A stretch of 64,000 bases of DNA from contig NC_079503.1 of the NCBI RefSeq assembly GCF_030052815.1, positions 57,578,735 through 57,642,734 of the forward strand, read 5' to 3'. This document shows, piece after piece, positions 59,749 through 64,000 of this stretch. Position numbers and translations under genes: made by a program. Under the pieces are notes generated by a model. It searched no databases. It was given only the letters and a program-made list of their open reading frames with translations, and was not told the DNA's origin. Each line of letters begins with the position of its first letter. Within the stretch, counting starts at the first letter, position 1. Source of the stretch: Hevea brasiliensis. Lineage: Eukaryota > Streptophyta > Magnoliopsida > Malpighiales > Euphorbiaceae.

Positions 59749-61080
59749 ATATTTTCGTCCTCGAAATTTTACCTGGTATTAGTCTCTGAACAGTTGTGGG
59801 TGCTATCTCCTAATGTCCTATTCATGCTCCTTAGTAGCTTCCTAGCCTGAATGATGGCTCCACAGCACTTTAACCTATACTATTTACTCATCGATTGCTC
59901 ACATCATGTGCCAAGTTTCTTATGAGCTTCTGTTATAAGTTAGATTCAAATTCATTTCAATTTTAGAGGTAAGCAAATCTGTGTGCTAGTGGATCCACTC
60001 TTTCTAGAACCTCGTATGGTCCTATGGGTGAGAACTTAGTTTTACTCTTTTCTTATCAAATCTCTTGATCATTTGATGCAACCTTCAGTTTAGTTTAGAA
60101 CATTTTAGTCTTTTCTTGTTGTTGTTTTAACAATTATTTTCCTTTATAATCTTTTTTCTTAAATGACCTTGTTGGTCATTTATGAACTGCTTATATCTTT
60201 CTTGGCCATAGGTCCATAATCATTATCTTACTATCTCCATTTATGACCAAGGCCTATGTGCTATTTTGCATTATCTTGTTTGCTTTTGTTTAACTTATTT
60301 CCTTCTTAATAAAATAGTTCGGGATATCATTACGCGTCTTAAGTAAGTTGTTTGCCTTGGTGGCAAATTCTCATCTAGTATTTTTCTCATTTCTTACTGC
60401 TCTATTTATTTTTTTCTTTTTATCGATATTCTATAGCTTATTTTGCACTAATGTGTAATCATTATTTTCTTTTGTACTAAACTATAACCTTGCAATATTC
60501 TAACTTTAGAGTTTTAAATCCCAGGTTAGGATTTTCAAACTCCTTTCTAATAAGAAAACTTTATTTTATTATAACTGCACCAAAATAGATGTCGTTTGCG
60601 ACTATTCTTATCTTTGTATACTATTGGGTAGTACGTAGCTCTACACAATAAATCCCAAGTCAGTACTATAATCTGCAGCTTACAGCACAAACATTAAGAA
60701 TATTGCATAATTACTACGATACATCCCAATAGATTAAACTTCTCTATATCTTATTTCTTTCAAATCCACTAATTTCTTAAACTTATTTTGATTATGGTAC
60801 CCACTGACATCTATCAGCAGTAATACCTTTACCTGCATCTAAGGTAGCTATATTACTATAACTTACTTTTAGGTTCTCTTACCTTACCTAATTAGGCTTA
60901 CTAATTAACTTTACAAATTCTTGTGTGCTAGCAAATACTTTTCATTAACAAACTCTTCAAAAATTAATTTTAAAAAGACTAGTCACTAACATGTCAAAAT
61001 TATTATTATTTTTTTTTTTTTAATACATAGTCATATCTTAGTCAACAATTGAGAAAATACCAACAACCATGTTAGAAGTT
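59749..61080 (-). pseudogene. G pol remnant, mostly unrecognisable
   Basis: Near 59760-59870 the minus strand can be aligned with the end of pol in E: a TGGAGCCATCATTCAGG stretch and ACCCACAACTGTTCAGAGAC match E's chromodomain tail and end. From about 59900 to 61000 I see only scattered resemblance to integrase C-terminal text, no RT or integrase motif and no long frame; it is T-rich, with a T run near 61009-61021. It could be a heavily decayed or rearranged pol. Confidence 0.55.
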
Positions 61081-62369
61081 TCATCCTCATTCCTCTGTCG
61101 CATAGTATATACGCTCACTGGAGTATTACCTTGTCCTGGTTGATTCACAGTACTCTGACTTCCAAGTGTACTACCCCTACCTCTGCCTCTGTCTCTACCA
61201 ACTGCTGGTGAACTCTTCAGGGTAGAAACTTAAGCTGATCCTTTTGATGTGGTAAATGATCCATAACAGCGTGGACTTATGCAATCCTTAGCAAAATGAC
61301 CGGTCCCTCCACAATTGAAACATGCTCCTACAGCTCTATAACATACTCCACTATGTAGTTTACCACAAGTCTCACAAAGTTGATCCGACAGCGTTTTTCT
61401 GCGTGTCTGTTGAGTTTGCGTATTGGATTGGGATGGTTTCTATCCAGAAGATCTACCTCTACCTGATTGGCGCGAGCTAGACCCTCCAAAATGTTTTCTT
61501 TTCCCAGAGCCACTATCAGTAGCTTGGCCAGTAACCTTTTCAATTTTTTCTTTCTCTTGTGTACTCTTTTTCACTGCCCATTCTGATTCTATCCTTTCCA
61601 GTTCCAGGGCTTGTGAAATCAATTCAGAAAAAATCTGGTGTCTGAATCCTTCCACTTGCATTCTCAAGCTAGGCCTCAACCCAGCCTCAAATCTCTTACA
61701 CCGGTCTTTGGGGGTGGAAACTAAGCTTTCAGCATAATGGCTTAGCCTTGAAAAGTCCCGCTCATACTCTGCTACAGTTCTATCCCCTTGCTTCAAACTT
61801 AAAAACTCTTGCAGCTTCATATCTACATAAGTATCGGGGACCCATTTTTGCTGAAATTCCCTTAAAAAGTCTGCCCAAGTGAGGACTAGTGGCTCTACCA
61901 GACTGTAGGGGATGGTCTTCCACCACTCATATGCATCTCTGTGCAGAAGTGATACTGAATATTCAAACTTCAACTCTTCAGCACACTATAATTTTCTGAA
62001 AACCCGTTCCATCCTCTCTAACCACTGTTCTGCTTCTAGTGGATCCACTGTTCCTTTGAATTCTATAGCCCCAAATTTCATTAACTTCTCATATTGCTGA
62101 GTCGGTGACTCTGGTTGTGCTACAGGTCCTTGCATCTGAGCTTGGGGTGGCACACTTCTCACCATTTGCTAAAAGAATACAACCATCTGCTGTGCAAACT
62201 GAGCAGGGAACTGCGGTGCTTGAGGAGGAGCTGGAGTGGCTGACCCACTCACATTCTGGAGTGCGGGGGCTTTTCCTTGAACCTTAGCCTCGACAGATTG
62301 CTCTACGGAATGATCTCCCCCTTCCATTCCATTTTCCAGAAGTTTTCTACTCTCTGATAACAAACACAA
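61081..62369 (-). pseudogene. G gag
   Basis: The likely start is the ATG at 62327 (MEGGDHSVEQSVEAK); one at 62369 is also in frame. A stop interrupts near 62169. YEKLMKFGAIEFKGTVDP follows, another stop near 61988, then the frame 61973-61440 (177 residues) with DAYEWWKTIPYS and ELISQALELERIES. Two intact knuckles, CETCGKLHSGVC and CFNCGGTGHFAKDC, lie near 61375-61285 in a shifted frame. The start of the protease linker (VYTMRQRNEDE) ends the match at about 61085. It is better kept than E's gag but still broken. Confidence 0.87.
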
Positions 62370-62494
62370 GGAGGTTGACCTCCGTTAGTGCATATTCACA
62401 ATGTAAATATGTCATATGTATCAAACATTTGAGCAATTATATTTACCTACAAAATATTTCAAATTCACAGTTCAAAATTTATTTTAAAACCTTT

Positions 62495-62506
62495 GCTCTG
62501 ATACCA
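62495..62506 (-). other. Primer binding site of G
   Basis: The minus strand reads TGGTATCAGAGC, perfect for initiator-Met-tRNA, eight bases from the 5' LTR. Confidence 0.9.
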
Positions 62507-62513
62507 CTAAACA

Positions 62514-64000
62514 TGTCACACCTTACTCCTCGTAAGATGTAACATGTTCCCGTAGTATACCTAATGAATTACCTTACTTCACCTACCGGTAACCCATTAA
62601 ATATACTAAAAGGGATTTTAAAATAATTTTCGTTCATTATGGAATTGGTGGGTAAAATTTTTTTTTTTCAATTATTAAAAACCTTTATTTAAAGTCCAAA
62701 CACAAATCAAATTTTTTTGGATATTTAAAATCTCCGTAATTTTTACAAAAATTTCGGCAGAGTGCAGTCTGTATTTTGAGAAAACAGTTTTTCAAAACCT
62801 GAAAATAAAAACACTTCCAATATATTACTCAATCACAACTTCATTTGTAAACACCAAACTTCAAATCAACAACCCTGGCAACACTTCAACTCAAAATCCA
62901 AATTTCAAATCAAAAATTAATTACTCAAAACATTTTATAAAATCATGCACATTAAATATTTAATTTACATTCACTATTTAATTTACAAACACAAAATCTC
63001 AAAAATAATATTATTACAATTTTATCTGTACAACTGCTCAAACTACAGAGATACATATGCATACTATCATATTTACATCAAACTTAACTACCAGGGTATA
63101 GACAATACCCGTGCAGAATTTCTTCAACTGTGCTCCTCTCTAATTGTAGTAGCTCACTCTACTGCTATATCCTTTTCTATATCTGCGACAGCAAGTTAAA
63201 GCTATCGCTGAGTATAAAGATACTCAGTGGTGCACAATAAAACGTAAAATGTATAATTTAAAACATTCATGAATAATTCATAATTCAAATATTTCACAAT
63301 CATATTTCAAATTTTCAAATCACATTTATAACAAATCATAATTTTTAAAGCTTAACACAACACAACTTTGATCAAATAATTCAATAAAGATAGTGTTGCC
63401 AATCAATAACACAACTTAGGCCATGATACAAAATTTTTGAACATGCCGTGTGTACATCACGATAAGGCAAACACCCTCACTAATCGAAATCAATGAGGGA
63501 GGTGGCTAGCTAGCTAATGAGTACTCATCCAAACTCGCCCCTCAGACTCGGAAGCCAGAGAGAGAGGAAACTGATCAAATATCAAACTCACCCCACAAGT
63601 GGATGAGGAACATATTAATATTGCCATGCCAAGTGTGAATTAAAACAATTTAAATCAAGTTATTCAAATATTTTATGCGAAACACAATCAATTTCTAAAG
63701 TCAAATTTTCATTCACAAGTGGCAACATCGTAGTACTTAAAACTCATAATTAACACAAAAATTTCACAATGCAGAAAATTAAACAAGGTTCATTTCAAAT
63801 CTCCATTGTAAAATAAGTAGCATAACATTCTCATAATTCATAATAAAATAAACATATTCACAGCGCATAATAAATCAATTTTCATTGTGAAGACTACAAT
63901 TTATAAATTTTTTGTGCACAAACCTGATGCGAGTCGCCTATCGGCCTTAACTCAATTTCTCGGGTTCTTTCTCGGTGTTCTTTTCCACTGAAACACACAG
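62514..64000 (-). repeat. 5' LTR of G, cut by window edge
   Basis: It matches 55925 onward with few differences (for example CCTTACTCCTCG against CCCTACTCCTTG). About 2.3 kb should continue to the right. The frame at 62945-63199 is the counterpart of 56356-56610 and has no domain. Confidence 0.92.
63206..63229 (-). other. Conserved LTR stem-loop (G 5' LTR)
   Basis: CGCTGAGTAT at 63206-63215, loop AAAG, ATACTCAGTG at 63220-63229, the same as in the shared LTR. Confidence 0.75.

Larger units (their letters stand above)
55925..64000 (-). mobile_element. Gypsy element G, internally deleted, cut by window edge
   Basis: G has 3' LTR 55925-59731, a 2.8-kb interior, and 5' LTR from 62514 on. Only gag and the very end of pol are recognisable. 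Its gag N-terminus and LTR relate it to E, X and C. The interior lacks RT and integrase, so it depended on other elements. Confidence 0.88.

Noticed and set aside
59900..61000. Possible host gene between LTR and gag of G
   Set aside because: No long frame, no splice pattern and T-rich composition. The ends match element G, so a decayed pol is more likely.

Overview
The window is 64 kb of AT-rich plant DNA made almost wholly of nested long-terminal-repeat (LTR) retrotransposons. I found no host gene, no rRNA or tRNA gene and no CRISPR array. The elements have initiator-Met-tRNA primer sites, plant Ty3/gypsy polyproteins ending in a chromodomain-like tail (Tekay/Del-type chromoviruses) and one Ty1/copia element. 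This suggests heterochromatin of a eudicot, possibly Euphorbiaceae, but the species cannot be read from the sequence.

Layout. The oldest visible host is element D (+ strand, 14919-30847), a gypsy element reduced to gag. An LTR called X (- strand, 1-2184 and 13766-14918) sits in D's 5' LTR, and a full gypsy element A (-, 2185-13765) sits in X. A Ty1/copia element H (-, 18004-27558) split D's gag and has an exact 5-bp target duplication. Gypsy element E (+, from 30848) sits in D's 3' LTR. E's own 3' LTR holds a solo LTR J (-, 41168-44440, exact target duplication) and, from 44853, a compound of minus-strand pieces. These are a truncated LTR C, element F (48124-55870) and element G (55925 to beyond the right edge). 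F is joined directly to the primer site and LTR of a C/G-type element, and that LTR is shared with G.

Two LTR architectures recur. Type I (A, D, F, J) has an array of short GGC..GCC hairpins and a 12-bp palindrome. Type II (X, E, C, G) lacks them. Every LTR that covers the site has a short stem-loop. Its arms differ between types but keep pairing, and in all but G an AG|GT splice-donor-like motif follows 23-25 nt downstream. The LTR bodies also carry diverged modules spaced about 190-210 bp.

All coding regions are broken by stops, frameshifts or deletions. Many stops are TAG where related copies have CAG or TGG, the pattern expected from C-to-T decay of methylated DNA. A and F share a 74-78 bp GT..AG intron-like insert at the same integrase codon, which E lacks. 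H has lost its protease and carries a ten-copy 35-bp repeat in its leader.

The genes do not work together as a pathway. Each element once encoded gag, protease, reverse transcriptase/RNase H and integrase for its own copying; now they are fossils, useful mainly for LTR structure and nesting order.
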